DNA of 64,000 bases from G963692885 sp964658655 (GCA_964658655.1 CAZZZL010000009.1:62001-126000); one strand, 5' to 3'; counted from the stretch's first letter, positions 38,033 to 47,295 are shown. Numbers and translations are program-made. The notes: generated by a model from the sequence alone, not told the origin.

Positions 38033-41000
38033 ATGCAGATCATTGTGCTTATACTGTTGCCGTTGTGCCTCGTACCGGCTTGTGGAGGCTCTACGAACAA
38101 GGTCGAAAAATCCAATCGATACACATCGATGAACGAGAATGCGGATGCCGGACTTTTCAGTGATTTGTCGCCCAGCCATGATGGCGGCGTGGCGAATCCT
38201 ACGGATGGATCGACAGGTAACGCCTTGCAACAGACTCTGATTGATGCTTACTTTTGGGGCGTAGCACACAATGGTGCCAGGGCCACTGTAGTCGTCGCGT
38301 CGGAGTATCCGGTGAGCGGGTCACGTATCTTAGTTCCTGGAAACGTTGACCTCGTTTGTTCGAGTTACTCTCCGCATACATACACAGGTGGATGCTCCAT
38401 AATACAGACCGACGCTGGCAATAATACTACCAGTGGTGGTTCGCCACTATTAGTTGCAGACTTTTCAATCGGTGTATTGGCCGACCATAAAACAAGATGT
38501 AGCACATATGATCAGCCGGCAAAAGTTGGCTGCATTATCATAAGCAGCTCGGGAGGATCTATAAGTGGATTCACTCTCTATGGGGGAGGGGCCAATGCCG
38601 GGGGCGCTGACGTCGGCATCCGTGTTGCTGCTAACAATTTCAGTGTGCAGGATACCGCTATCACCGGATTTTTCGGAGGGCCCGGCATTCAAGAGGTCGA
38701 TGGGGTGAATAACAGCTACGACTGGAATTATGGAACCAATGTAGATGTTTGGTGGTGTCAGCATTCCAGCCAGATGACACCTGGAAGTTTAAGCGCAGCC
38801 CTGCTCATTGGTGACGGAAATCTCGGTGGAATTGAGTTAAGTATTGTGGATGGCGAAGCCAGCCACAATCAGTACAGCACGGGCTGCGCTTTCTCCAAGG
38901 GGTTTACGGTTTCTCTCGAATATCCGCGACTGGCTGCTATGCACGTGAGCGGTGCAGGCAGTCTGATCCAAGATAATCTTTTGCAGGTAGATGGACTCGC
39001 CCTCATTGTCAGTGGGGAAGAGCAACGCGTACTTGCCAATCGCTTTGAATATCAAGCAAGGGAGGCTGTTTTGAGCTACGCCTCCGATAGTCTTTTTTCT
39101 GGGAACCACATTTTATCTGCGTGCCTGGATGGAAATTTACCGAATTTAAGACCAGGAGCCCCAAATAACGGGATCCCGACTTATCCGGTATCTCCGCGGA
39201 ACCTGCATCCGGGGTATTTGATCAGGGATTCAAACGGAAACGTTGAGCAGGATGTTTATGGAAACCAAAGCTACGGCTACGGTATGACGGGTACAGGTGA
39301 GCCTGGCTGGGCGACCAACTTCGGAGAAACCATTGACACGCCCCAGATCGTATGGGAAAACAGCGGGCCGTGGATCCCGGGCATGACCGCAAGCACAGAC
39401 AGCGGCCCTGTTCCGGAAATGACGAGCGGTCTCTGTTATGGAGTAAAAGACTATGGCCAGAACAATTCCTGGGGCGATAACCAGGTTGGGCAAGAAGTTG
39501 CTGTTGATGGACCCAGTTATATGCGAGGCTCTTACTTTATAGATTTCCCGGGCGTCTTGACAGGTAACTCATGCGACCAGGATCAACCCGACGCCAGTGG
39601 GAATGGACAATGCTGGTGGGGTGGTGATCTCTTTTCTAGCGGTGGACCAGACGGTCTGCAACCGAATGGAAAGAGGATCTCGGCATCCGGTGGTGGCACA
39701 GCATGGGTAGGTGACTACAGCGTCGTCGTGCTCACCGATACAACACCGCGTACTTACTCCGATTTCCAAGGAATGTCCAGTGGACAATTCTTCTGGGTAA
39801 CTTCTAGCAACGTAAGCAATGTCGTAGCAAGCTGGGGCGTAAACGGAAGCGGAAGTCTATATGGCCATCCGAGCTTATTGACGTGCGGTGCGCAACCTCT
39901 TACGGTCACTCCAAATGCATATTATGAGTTTTACTACAACCCTACCAACCCTTGGATGATCACCCAAGTGGACTGCGCCCAACAAGCTCCGAGTGGCACA
40001 TTAAGTCTTTCACCCACAATGCTCACCTTCCTTCCGCAGGCAGTCGGGGCGACAGGTGCTGCTCAGATTGCAAAACTAACAAACACCAGCACAGTGGCTG
40101 TTGCGGTCTCCATTGTAGCTGCCGGAGACTTCGGACAGACGAACAGCTGTGCCACAGCTTTAGCCCCAGGTGCGAGTTGTACTATTACTGTCAGCTTTAC
40201 GCCAACCGCAGTAGGCATAAACACCGGATCCCTGACCGTCACCAACACGTTCAATGGCAGCAATACTACGATCGGCCTAAGCGGAATGGGAACAGTTGTA
40301 GCGAACCCAAACCAACCTGCCATCAAGCTGTCTGCTTCTGGGGTTCTCTTCTCGACCCAGGCGAGTGGAACAACCAGCTCACCTCAGGTCATAAGTATCA
40401 CGAATCCTGGGACCACGGGTGTGCCTACAGCTATCGCTGTCACAGGCGACTTTGCGCAGGTTAACAACTGCGGCACCACCATCGCCGGCGGTTCAACCTG
40501 TGCTGCTTCCATCACCTTTACTCCAACTGTTCCTGGAAAACGGAGCGGGGCCTTCAACCTAACAAACAAACACGATGGTTCGTCCTACGCGATACCTTTA
40601 ACTGGGATGGGAGAGATTGACTCTCAGCCATCCAGTCCGGTGATGAATCTGTCGAACGGAAGTCTGACCTTTGCTCCTCAAAGGGACGGCACAACGAGCG
40701 AAAGTAAAACTCTTGAGATTTCTAACCTGGGGAATGTGTCGTTTAAAGTGAATCTATCGATCAAAGGCGATTTCTCCGATTCGAGTGCATGTTCCCAAAT
40801 CCTTCAGCATGGGGACAAGTGCATGGTGGCTGTGCAATTCAAACCGACAGCCGCCGGAGCTCGTGCGGGGCTCCTTACTATCGTCGACACGATTAGCAAC
40901 TCGACACAAGCGGTAGTATTGACGGGCACCGGGACAGTGGATGCTGCTCCGCCCAGCTCAGGCACGTCCAAGACAATCGCTGTGTCCTCTACCGTGGCCT

Positions 41001-41518
41001 CTATGAGGCTTGAAGGTTTGGACAAGAGCGCCACTGCACCTTTCTACATTTCCTCGATAGGGGGCTTCACAGGAGATGTGCGCGTAACGTGTACCATTGT
41101 CTACCTCGGCACCGGTAAGCCTGACGACGAGCCTAGCTGCTCACTCACTCCTCCATCAACGTTTGTCAGTGCAGATGTTAAAAGTCTAAGCACTCTCACA
41201 GTGACGATTCATCGTCCAGCTACTGCAGCAGAACAGTCGAAGCCTCAACGATCTTCGAGGTATGTTATTGCGAACTTACTCTTGATCGGGCTGCTATCAG
41301 GTGCAGGCAGACGTAGGAGCCTTTTTGTTGCGTGTCTTTGTTTAGGATTTATGGGAGGAGCGATCGGATGCGGCGTAACCTACAACAGGGGTGAATCCGC
41401 AGCTTCTGTCTCTACGAGCGGGACGCCAACTGAAATGGTCAATAACTATAACGTCCTGGTGACGGCTACGAGTGGAACTCTCACTTCCTTTTTGTCGATG
41501 CCGCTTAGCGTGCAATAA
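38033..41518 (+). CDS. Surface lipoprotein: beta-helix region, three ASH-type repeats and Arg-rich C-terminal anchor module
   Basis: A 1161-residue protein and the only large intact gene of the island. The ATG at 38033 gives a lipoprotein signal (MQIIVLILLPLCLVPAC, lipobox LVPAC); a frame extension to 37910 is not signal-like. About residues 60-600 look like a right-handed beta-helix (repeated short strands, Gly/Asn turns, SLFSGNHILSACLDGN). Three repeats of about 100 residues follow at about 655-755, 764-860 and 871-970, each with GDF...C...C.....F.PT..G...G.L...........L.G.G, an ASH/HYDIN-like 'choice-of-anchor' pattern. The C-terminus has a hydrophobic helix, GRRRS, a second helix ending GCG, and a last hairpin YNVLVTATSG. 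The function may be surface polysaccharide binding or cleavage; no catalytic residues are evident. Confidence 0.75.
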   Translation: MQIIVLILLPLCLVPACGGSTNKVEKSNRYTSMNENADAGLFSDLSPSHDGGVANPTDGSTGNALQQTLIDAYFWGVAHNGARATVVVASEYPVSGSRILVPGNVDLVCSSYSPHTYTGGCSIIQTDAGNNTTSGGSPLLVADFSIGVLADHKTRCSTYDQPAKVGCIIISSSGGSISGFTLYGGGANAGGADVGIRVAANNFSVQDTAITGFFGGPGIQEVDGVNNSYDWNYGTNVDVWWCQHSSQMTPGSLSAALLIGDGNLGGIELSIVDGEASHNQYSTGCAFSKGFTVSLEYPRLAAMHVSGAGSLIQDNLLQVDGLALIVSGEEQRVLANRFEYQAREAVLSYASDSLFSGNHILSACLDGNLPNLRPGAPNNGIPTYPVSPRNLHPGYLIRDSNGNVEQDVYGNQSYGYGMTGTGEPGWATNFGETIDTPQIVWENSGPWIPGMTASTDSGPVPEMTSGLCYGVKDYGQNNSWGDNQVGQEVAVDGPSYMRGSYFIDFPGVLTGNSCDQDQPDASGNGQCWWGGDLFSSGGPDGLQPNGKRISASGGGTAWVGDYSVVVLTDTTPRTYSDFQGMSSGQFFWVTSSNVSNVVASWGVNGSGSLYGHPSLLTCGAQPLTVTPNAYYEFYYNPTNPWMITQVDCAQQAPSGTLSLSPTMLTFLPQAVGATGAAQIAKLTNTSTVAVAVSIVAAGDFGQTNSCATALAPGASCTITVSFTPTAVGINTGSLTVTNTFNGSNTTIGLSGMGTVVANPNQPAIKLSASGVLFSTQASGTTSSPQVISITNPGTTGVPTAIAVTGDFAQVNNCGTTIAGGSTCAASITFTPTVPGKRSGAFNLTNKHDGSSYAIPLTGMGEIDSQPSSPVMNLSNGSLTFAPQRDGTTSESKTLEISNLGNVSFKVNLSIKGDFSDSSACSQILQHGDKCMVAVQFKPTAAGARAGLLTIVDTISNSTQAVVLTGTGTVDAAPPSSGTSKTIAVSSTVASMRLEGLDKSATAPFYISSIGGFTGDVRVTCTIVYLGTGKPDDEPSCSLTPPSTFVSADVKSLSTLTVTIHRPATAAEQSKPQRSSRYVIANLLLIGLLSGAGRRRSLFVACLCLGFMGGAIGCGVTYNRGESAASVSTSGTPTEMVNNYNVLVTATSGTLTSFLSMPLSVQ

Positions 41519-42010
41519 AAGATTCGAAATGTGGTCCGCAATGCAACGGAGATTGGCATAATAGGATGAGTGATTGTTCAAGTGACGATGACGCTAAGAG
41601 GTTCGATCGCGCGGGAGCTCCCAACACGGAGTGAACGTGAACCAAGTGTTTTAAGTGGCAATATGCGACAGTGAGATCGAGCATTTAAAGCTGGTCATCT
41701 TCAAGCTGTAACGATTGATTTTCAGCACCAGCAGAGGGAAGAGCGCGTGATTATCCGCATTCTAGGCGCTTCTCAAAAAGCTATTCTCTGCCCAGCATGA
41801 AGGGATCAGATTATCGATTCGGGATTCCGGCGCGACTGTTCCTAAGCGCGGCAAGTGCTTCCCCAAATACCTGCCCATTCGAATTGAAAGCTCGCCAACT
41901 ACTCGAAGAGCTTTCGTTGTAGCACGAGGCAATTTAAGAATCAGAAATGGGTGCCACACATGCATGGAGCGGTACGATTAGCTATCCATAGATCACTTGA
42001 AACCAGTTCG
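41519..42010. other. Island segment without supportable gene
   Basis: Nearly 500 bp with no recognisable protein motif on either strand. A minus-strand frame at 41762-41965 is open but unlike any family I know. No terminator-like hairpin was noticed after the lipoprotein gene. Confidence 0.45.
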
Positions 42011-42060
42011 GGAGTTATTCTCGTAACCCAAAGGTCGTTAGTTCAAACCTAACCCTTGCA
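42011..42060 (+). pseudogene. 3' half of a tRNA-like sequence (probable old attachment site)
   Basis: The segment contains an anticodon-loop-like CTCGTAA and a perfect T-arm: GTTAG (42037-42041), loop TTCAAAC, CTAAC (42049-42053), followed by an acceptor-like CCTTGCA. No D-arm or 5' acceptor strand can be found to the left, so it is only a 3' half. It touches the end of the integrase remnant, as attachment sites of tRNA-targeting integrases normally do. The tRNA identity is uncertain (the loop would read CGU, Thr). Confidence 0.5.
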
Positions 42061-42418
42061 AACCCTTACAGGATTCCAGCCCCACATCACCCCGCAAAGT
42101 CGCACTCTGCGAGGCTGAACTACAAGGCCCTGTTAGCGCAGTGGCCTTTTCCTTTCTCCCTGCCAGTACCATTCGGACGACCTTCCCATTGGCTTCCCGC
42201 TTCCCCTCGATGTACGCATTTCCGTCGGTGTTCATGGTGGGGCTCACCTGAGCGTGGCGCATGAGCTGTTGTTGGACACCGATGGGAGCCCCTGCAGCAT
42301 CGAGCATGGAGCGGCAGGAATGGCAGAAGGTATGCCACCCCAGTTCACCGTTGAAGCCAGTCTGCTTTCCAGCTGGACGTAGAAAATCGCCTTTAAGCGC
42401 GATTCGGTGATTAACTTG
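42038..42418 (-). pseudogene. C-terminal remnant of a tyrosine recombinase/phage integrase
   Basis: A continuous minus-strand frame reads KGDFLRPAG, GELGWHTFCHSCRSMLDAAG, VQQQLMRHAQVSPTMNTDGNA and NGKVVRMVL. This is the integrase C-terminal block WHTFRHTYRS...VQQxLMRHxxxxTTMNxYxxA...SKVV. Two catalytic residues are lost: Arg of HTFRH is Cys, and the nucleophile Tyr of TMNxY is Asp. The N-terminal two thirds are absent. It cannot catalyse recombination. Confidence 0.8.
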
Positions 42419-43213
42419 TCACCTTTCTTGACCATCCTTTTATCCCCCCTCTGCATTTATTAAAAATCAAACAGTCTAAACACATTACAGGTCGCTCGAG
42501 CAAACGCAGTCTTATATTTTCATAGGTGATTCATGAATTATGAGCCATGTAGAGACTTGCTGGCAGGCCTAACCATACATCCCAACATACTTCGCGTCCC
42601 CAAGCTTACTAGGCTCACGGATCGGTTCGCTAAATTTGCAAATGCTGCACTTCGCTGTAATCTGTTTGAAATTCAATCGATCATCGATCGAGTGGTTCGT
42701 TGTTCCTGAATAGTCAACACATCGAGAGCATTGCTATCAAGTTTCTTTGATGATAAGCGAAAACCACTTGGCACTTCGCCGATAAGAGGCAAGACATGTC
42801 GTTGTGGAATCCGGAAGTCATCCATTCGCCGGCTTACTGACGGTAGGTTTTTTCAGCAAACAGCCGGCTCCTCCAGACGAGCCAGAATGGCGCCTGATGG
42901 CCAGGAAAGTAAGTTTTGACCTTACTCCGATTCAGGCGGAGGAGGGACACTCGTGTGCCCTATCTGGAAACCAATATGAAGAGATCAGGCGACACGTTTG
43001 CAGTCAGCCCCTACGGAGGGAGACGCGGAGGCAAGTTGTGAAACCAGACTACACAGGCACACTCATTGCTCGGTGAGCGCATTGGTGATTTAGCACTTAT
43101 CGAGAATCGTTCATGAGGAAAAGCGCGTTTCGAGACAGATTGCGATACAAACGTGCATTGGCGATTCCTTACAAATACAATCGATTGTGCCGCTCCCAGG
43201 CACGACATATTGA
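42419..43213. other. Island segment without supportable gene
   Basis: About 800 bp in which I find no recognisable coding sequence. A plus-strand frame at 42804-43076 (90 residues) is open but has no motif and an implausible composition. The DNA is AT-rich with frequent stops in all frames up to about 42700. Confidence 0.45.
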
Positions 43214-43622
43214 TCAGCTTAGGTTCTGTACGGTTTCTTTTTGCCAACTAGCAGGGAGCTTCTCTGCCTCCAGGAGCTCACACGAACGAGCATCAGCCGT
43301 CTCGTACAGGAAAGTGAAAACCTCGCTGAAGTCCTGCGGGTGGGTGCGCTAGGGCGTGAGCTCCGGTGGCGCTCAAGCTTCGAAGAAGATATGAAGCGCA
43401 AAAGTATTCTTCGAAGGTATCGTGGGCGAATTTCCAGCGTTCGACCCTGACCAATATGCCCGCGCTCTTCAAATAATCGAGAAGCGCGACTGCGTTTGAA
43501 TAGTCAACGCTGTAAACATTTCGCAGCTCGTCGATCAAACACTTCCCACCCAGTTCCGTGTCGTTGGCTGTCCTGAGATGTACTTGCGCGCCCTGGAATA
43601 GAACACGGGCATTTGTTGAGCT
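43214..43622 (-). pseudogene. C-terminal remnant of a NACHT-like NTPase (frameshifted)
   Basis: From about 43622 leftward the frame reads LFQGAQVHLRTAN, LIDELRNVYSVDYSNAVALL and GILVRVERWKFAHDTFEEYFCASYLL. The FAHDTFEEYFxAxYL block is the hallmark that ends the NACHT-associated helical region in STAND ATPases, several of which act in bacterial antiphage signalling. A frameshift near 43338-43355 is needed to continue into DFSEVFTFLYETAD and the final stop at 43214-43216. No Walker motifs or effector domain remain. It lies immediately beside the tRNA-Ser end of the island. Confidence 0.6.
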
Positions 43623-43662
43623 TTATGATGTTTTCGAGAAGGTCTGGGACTCTGTAGGAGAA

Positions 43663-43689
43663 GAAATGGCGGAGGGAGAGGGATTCGAA
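43663..43689 (+). repeat. Right attachment-site copy (27-bp direct repeat, within tRNA-Ser)
   Basis: Identical to 36548-36574. It comprises four bases outside the tRNA plus CCA, discriminator, 3' acceptor strand, 3' T-stem and T-loop of tRNA-Ser. Because the full tRNA is on this side, integration preserved a functional tRNA gene. Confidence 0.85.
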
Positions 43690-43756
43690 CCCCCGTTACC
43701 CGCAAAGGTAAAGCGGTTTTCAAGACCGCCGCAATCAACCGCTCTGCCATCCCTCC
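43667..43756 (-). tRNA. tRNA-Ser (anticodon UGA)
   Basis: On the minus strand GGAGGGA (5' acceptor) pairs with TCCCTCC, followed by discriminator G and an encoded CCA. The anticodon arm is GGCGGT-CTTGAAA-ACCGC with TGA in the loop. A long variable arm (TTTACC...GGGTAA) marks a class II tRNA, as expected for Ser. The T-loop is TTCGAAT. Length is 90 bases including CCA. It serves as the island's integration target. Confidence 0.95.
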
Positions 43757-43914
43757 GGCTTGCCTGACAAAAGCTTAGCAGCATTTTGAAAGTGGAACCA
43801 GCTTCGTCGCTTCCGAAGCCGGTATTGCAGGTCCACCCTTACCATGTCGCCCGCTAAGATAAGGAGCGTCCGCAAGGCCCGTCACGGATTCCCGGTCTTC
43901 AACCCTTTATCGTA

Positions 43915-44808
43915 TCAGTCATTGTATCTTTTCTCGCCGGCGGGGATGGCCACCGGTAAACGGTTTTCAGGTGAAGCCAGCGGACAGGTCGCATAAGGCG
44001 AGTAGGCGCAGGGAGGATTCACTGCTTCGTTGAAATCCAGCGTCACACTTCCTGGCTTGCTCAGGCCATTGGAAGGCCCACTCGTCGTCAGAAATCTTCC
44101 GCCGCCATCTGTCGTCTGCCTGGAGGTTGTATCCCGAAACACAAACCACAACTGGTCGGCGCTGGCCTCAAGCGGCACCAGGGTCTGCCTCTTGCCATCC
44201 ACCACAAATTCGACATATCCGGGCACCGACACTTTTTCCACCTGGCCAAGCTTATTCACAACGTGCATGGTGCGAGGCGTGGTCGAAGGGATCCAATGCG
44301 CCTCCACGCGATAGTGCTGATCAGGTGCATACCAGCGTAGTCCATGAAAATGTTTCAGCGCCGGCGCTTCCGAATTCTTCACCCGCAGGTAGCGCTGGCC
44401 GCCGCGATCGATCGCCCAGAAGCGCAGCGTGCCGCTGGCGAGCGCGGACCCATCGTCCTCACCTTTGCCGATCACCGGATGTTGATTGCCAGCGCGCAAC
44501 GGCTTTCCACCCAGCGTCAATGAAGGGGCATCGGCCAGCAGCGTGACCTCGCCGTTATTCTGCTCCAGCTTCATAAGGTGCGCATCCGCTCCATCCAGCA
44601 CCACCGTGTTGTCCATGGCGGAACCTACCGTGATAACGCCAGGCTTCAGCCATTCCAGGGCTACCAGGGAGAACCATCCATAGGGCTGTGTTAAACCCTT
44701 CGCACGCTGCGCTCGCAGCTGAGCATAATCCGGATCGGCATGCAGAATCCCGGAACCCGCAAGCACTGCCAATGCCAATACCGCGTATGTGCGAATAGAA
44801 TTCTTCAT
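43915..44808 (-). CDS. DUF1684-family exported protein
   Basis: A 297-residue protein with an N-terminal signal sequence (about 1-24, ending HAD). The family signature is seen in the middle (GWFSLVALEWLKPG, FRDTTS) and especially at the C-terminus, DFNEAVNPPCAYSPYATCPLASPENRLPV, diagnostic for DUF1684. The biochemical role of the family is unknown to me. The gene starts 10 bp after metX on the same strand, so it is probably the third gene of the metY-metX operon; this may be chance of position rather than a methionine role. Confidence 0.88.
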   Translation of the reverse strand: MKNSIRTYAVLALAVLAGSGILHADPDYAQLRAQRAKGLTQPYGWFSLVALEWLKPGVITVGSAMDNTVVLDGADAHLMKLEQNNGEVTLLADAPSLTLGGKPLRAGNQHPVIGKGEDDGSALASGTLRFWAIDRGGQRYLRVKNSEAPALKHFHGLRWYAPDQHYRVEAHWIPSTTPRTMHVVNKLGQVEKVSVPGYVEFVVDGKRQTLVPLEASADQLWFVFRDTTSRQTTDGGGRFLTTSGPSNGLSKPGSVTLDFNEAVNPPCAYSPYATCPLASPENRLPVAIPAGEKRYND

Positions 44809-44817
44809 ATTTCCACC

Positions 44818-45918
44818 TTAGCTCTCAGTATTCTTCAGCAAAGCAATCAGCGCTTCGGGTTCGGCCAGAAATGCGTCGTGCCCATGGTCGGAGACGAGCG
44901 TCTTGTGTCGACAACGTACACCTGCAGCGATCATCGCTTCATGCATGGTCGCAACATCTTTCACTGGAAATAACACGTCGGAAGAAATGCTTATGATCGT
45001 GACGTTGGCTGTCACATTCCTCCACGCAGCCACACTATCAGCGAAACCCAGCGCCGGATCGAATAGATCCATCGTTCGCGTTAATGACAGGTACGAATTA
45101 GCGTCAAAGCGGCTGTTGAATTTCCTGCCCTGGTGATCGAGGTAGCCGCTCACATCAAAGCGCCCCGGCACACCGTCGTCATCGGTCCAGGGATCTTCGC
45201 CACTGCGGTCAGGCTTCCGTCCAAATCGCTCGTCGAAAAGCGCGGAGGACTTATACGTGCACACCGCCATGGCTCGAGCCAGCGCGAGGCCGCGCCAGGG
45301 AGCATGATCGGACTGATAATCGCCACCGCTCCACGCTGGGTCAAGCCTGATGGCCTGGCGCTGTAAGTGGTTCTGCGCAAGACCCATCGCGTTAAGACGC
45401 GCAGCTCCAATCGCTACCACTTCACTCACACGTGACGGATACTGGATTGCCCACGAGAGCACCTGCATACCGCCCAGCGATGCGCCTATAGCCAGTCGCA
45501 CCCGCGCAACTCCTAGCGCCTCCAGCAGCAGCGCCTGTGCACGAACAATATCTGCGATCTGGATCAGCGGAAACGCAGCGCCATAGGGTCTTCCGGTTTC
45601 TGGATTCACCGACGCAGGGCCCGTCGAACCGTAGCATGATCCGAGAACATTGATGCCGACCACGACATCCTCGGAAGGTCGGATCAGCCCGTCAGATGTG
45701 AAGATTGCAGGCCACCAATCTGCTACCCGGGCCGACCCCGAAAGTGCATGACACACCAGCACGACATTGTCGCGTGCCTCATTCATCCGGCCGTAGACCG
45801 CATACCGCAAACGCGCATGACTTAACGCGCCGCCCGCCTCGAGAGCAAACACTTCCGGCAACAGGAAGTCTCTCTCAACAGCAGGCTCGATGGCGGCATG
45901 CACCGGGGTCGCATTCAT
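44818..45918 (-). CDS. metX: Homoserine O-acyltransferase (MetX type)
   Basis: Activates the hydroxyl of homoserine, most likely with acetyl-CoA, for direct sulfhydrylation; cytoplasmic. It is an alpha/beta-hydrolase-fold protein of 366 residues with nucleophile Ser147 in GASLGGMQ, the acid Asp in SISSDVLFP and His in DHGHDAFL. The length and NVLGSCYGSTGPAS segment fit MetX. Its ATG overlaps the metY stop in an ATGA arrangement (45915-45918), so translation is coupled to the enzyme using its product. Acetyl versus succinyl preference is not settled by sequence alone. Confidence 0.92.
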   Translation of the reverse strand: MNATPVHAAIEPAVERDFLLPEVFALEAGGALSHARLRYAVYGRMNEARDNVVLVCHALSGSARVADWWPAIFTSDGLIRPSEDVVVGINVLGSCYGSTGPASVNPETGRPYGAAFPLIQIADIVRAQALLLEALGVARVRLAIGASLGGMQVLSWAIQYPSRVSEVVAIGAARLNAMGLAQNHLQRQAIRLDPAWSGGDYQSDHAPWRGLALARAMAVCTYKSSALFDERFGRKPDRSGEDPWTDDDGVPGRFDVSGYLDHQGRKFNSRFDANSYLSLTRTMDLFDPALGFADSVAAWRNVTANVTIISISSDVLFPVKDVATMHEAMIAAGVRCRHKTLVSDHGHDAFLAEPEALIALLKNTES

Positions 45919-47252
45919 TGCGCGACGAGACTCCCCTTCGACTCAGTCACAGACTTTCCGCTGGACGTACTGAGCGCCTGTTCAATGTCAGCAAGAATGT
46001 CTCTGATATCTTCGATACCAACCGAGAGCCTTACCAACTCGGGCGTCACGCCAGTCGATTGCTGTTCCTCCGGGGTCAGTTGCTGATGTGTGGTCGAAGC
46101 CGGATGAATGACCAGTGACTTGGCATCACCAATATTCGCCAACAGAGAAAACAGCTTGAGCGAATTGATGAATGCCTTACCCGCTTCGTATCCTCCATTG
46201 ATACCAAAGGTGACCAGACCACTCTGGCCCGTGGGCAGATATTTCTGTGCACGCGCATGATACCTGCCCTTTGCCAATCCGGGATAATTTACCCAGGCAA
46301 CACCGGGATGCTCTGCCAGATAGTTCGCAACCGCGAGAGCATTCTGTGAATGCCTCTCCATGCGCAGGTGCAGTGTCTCCACCCCCTGCAGAAGCAGGAA
46401 CGCATTGAATGGTGAGAGTGCCGCGCCTGTGTCGCGCAGGCCCTGCACGCGCGCCTTCAGGATGAAAGCCAGCGGTCCGAACGCAGCCGTGTAGGAAATC
46501 CCATGATACGAAGGATCCGGCGCGGAAAAATCCGCAAACCTGCCAGAGGCTTTCCAATCGAATCTGCCGGCATCGATAATAACGCCGCCGATCGATGTTC
46601 CATGTCCGCCAATATATTTCGTCGCCGACTCGACTACGATATCCGCGCCCCATTCGATCGGTCGCGCCAGTGCAGGCGACGCACTCGTGTTGTCGATGAT
46701 CAGCGGCAGTCCATGCTCATGCGCGATCGACGCGAGCGTCTCGATATCGGCAATATCCAGCTTGGGATTACCCAGCGTTTCGGTGTAGATTGCTCGTGTC
46801 TTTTCATTGATGCCTGCTCGAATACCATCAAAATCATCTGCATCTGCAAAGCGCACGGTGATGCCGTATTTGGGCAGCGTGTAGTGGAAAAGGTTGTAAG
46901 TGCCCCCGTAGAGCGACGTGGTTGAAATGATTTCATCGCCGGCGCTCGCGAGGGTTGTGATCGCCAGCGTCTCCGCGGCCTGGCCGCTGGCTGTCGCCAG
47001 TGCTGCGGCCCCTCCTTCGAGCGCAGCAATCCGCTTCTCGAAAACATCGGTCGTGGGATTCATGATGCGTGTATATATATTCCCGAACTCCTGCAGTCCG
47101 AACAATCGCGCAGCATGATCGGCGTCCTGAAAAACATAAGAGGTCGTCTGGTAGATCGGCACCGCGCGCGCGCCGGTCGTCGGATCGGGTACCTGCCCAC
47201 CATGTACTGCAATTGTCGCCAGTTGTTGCTTGCTGCTCGCATCGTCTGCCAT
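45915..47252 (-). CDS. metY: O-acetylhomoserine sulfhydrylase
   Basis: PLP enzyme of 445 residues that makes homocysteine from O-acetylhomoserine and sulfide. The ATG at 47252 is chosen for its GGAG six to seven bases upstream; the longer open frame to 47390 runs through the structured leader. Visible motifs: TTSYVFQDADHAARLF near the N-terminus, YTRIMNPTTDVFEKRIAALEGG, and the PLP lysine in SATKYIGGHG (about Lys211). The GLVTFGINGG and final SVGIEDIRDILADIEQAL segments fit MetY. It overlaps metX by four bases. A hairpin leader upstream probably controls the operon. Confidence 0.94.
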   Translation of the reverse strand: MADDASSKQQLATIAVHGGQVPDPTTGARAVPIYQTTSYVFQDADHAARLFGLQEFGNIYTRIMNPTTDVFEKRIAALEGGAAALATASGQAAETLAITTLASAGDEIISTTSLYGGTYNLFHYTLPKYGITVRFADADDFDGIRAGINEKTRAIYTETLGNPKLDIADIETLASIAHEHGLPLIIDNTSASPALARPIEWGADIVVESATKYIGGHGTSIGGVIIDAGRFDWKASGRFADFSAPDPSYHGISYTAAFGPLAFILKARVQGLRDTGAALSPFNAFLLLQGVETLHLRMERHSQNALAVANYLAEHPGVAWVNYPGLAKGRYHARAQKYLPTGQSGLVTFGINGGYEAGKAFINSLKLFSLLANIGDAKSLVIHPASTTHQQLTPEEQQSTGVTPELVRLSVGIEDIRDILADIEQALSTSSGKSVTESKGSLVAQ

Positions 47253-47295
47253 ACGTTGCTCCTGTACCTCAAAATAGAAATCACAAATGACAAAA

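Larger units (their letters stand above)
36548..43689. mobile_element. Decayed genomic island integrated at tRNA-Ser(UGA)
   Basis: The 7.1-kb segment is bracketed by a 27-bp identical direct repeat (36548-36574 and 43663-43689). The right copy is the 3' end of the minus-strand tRNA-Ser gene, exactly from four bases beyond the CCA through the T-loop, which is the classical attachment site of tyrosine integrases. Contents: a PD-(D/E)XK nuclease remnant, an IS3 transposase remnant, one intact lipoprotein gene, a mutated integrase end next to a tRNA 3'-half, and a NACHT-like remnant touching the tRNA. The interior is AT-richer and almost gene-free compared with the flanks. The element cannot excise by itself because no intact integrase remains. 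Confidence 0.75.

Noticed and set aside
42804..43076. 90-residue open frame in the island
   Set aside because: No recognisable motif, unusual composition and no start signal; it lies between two pseudogenes.
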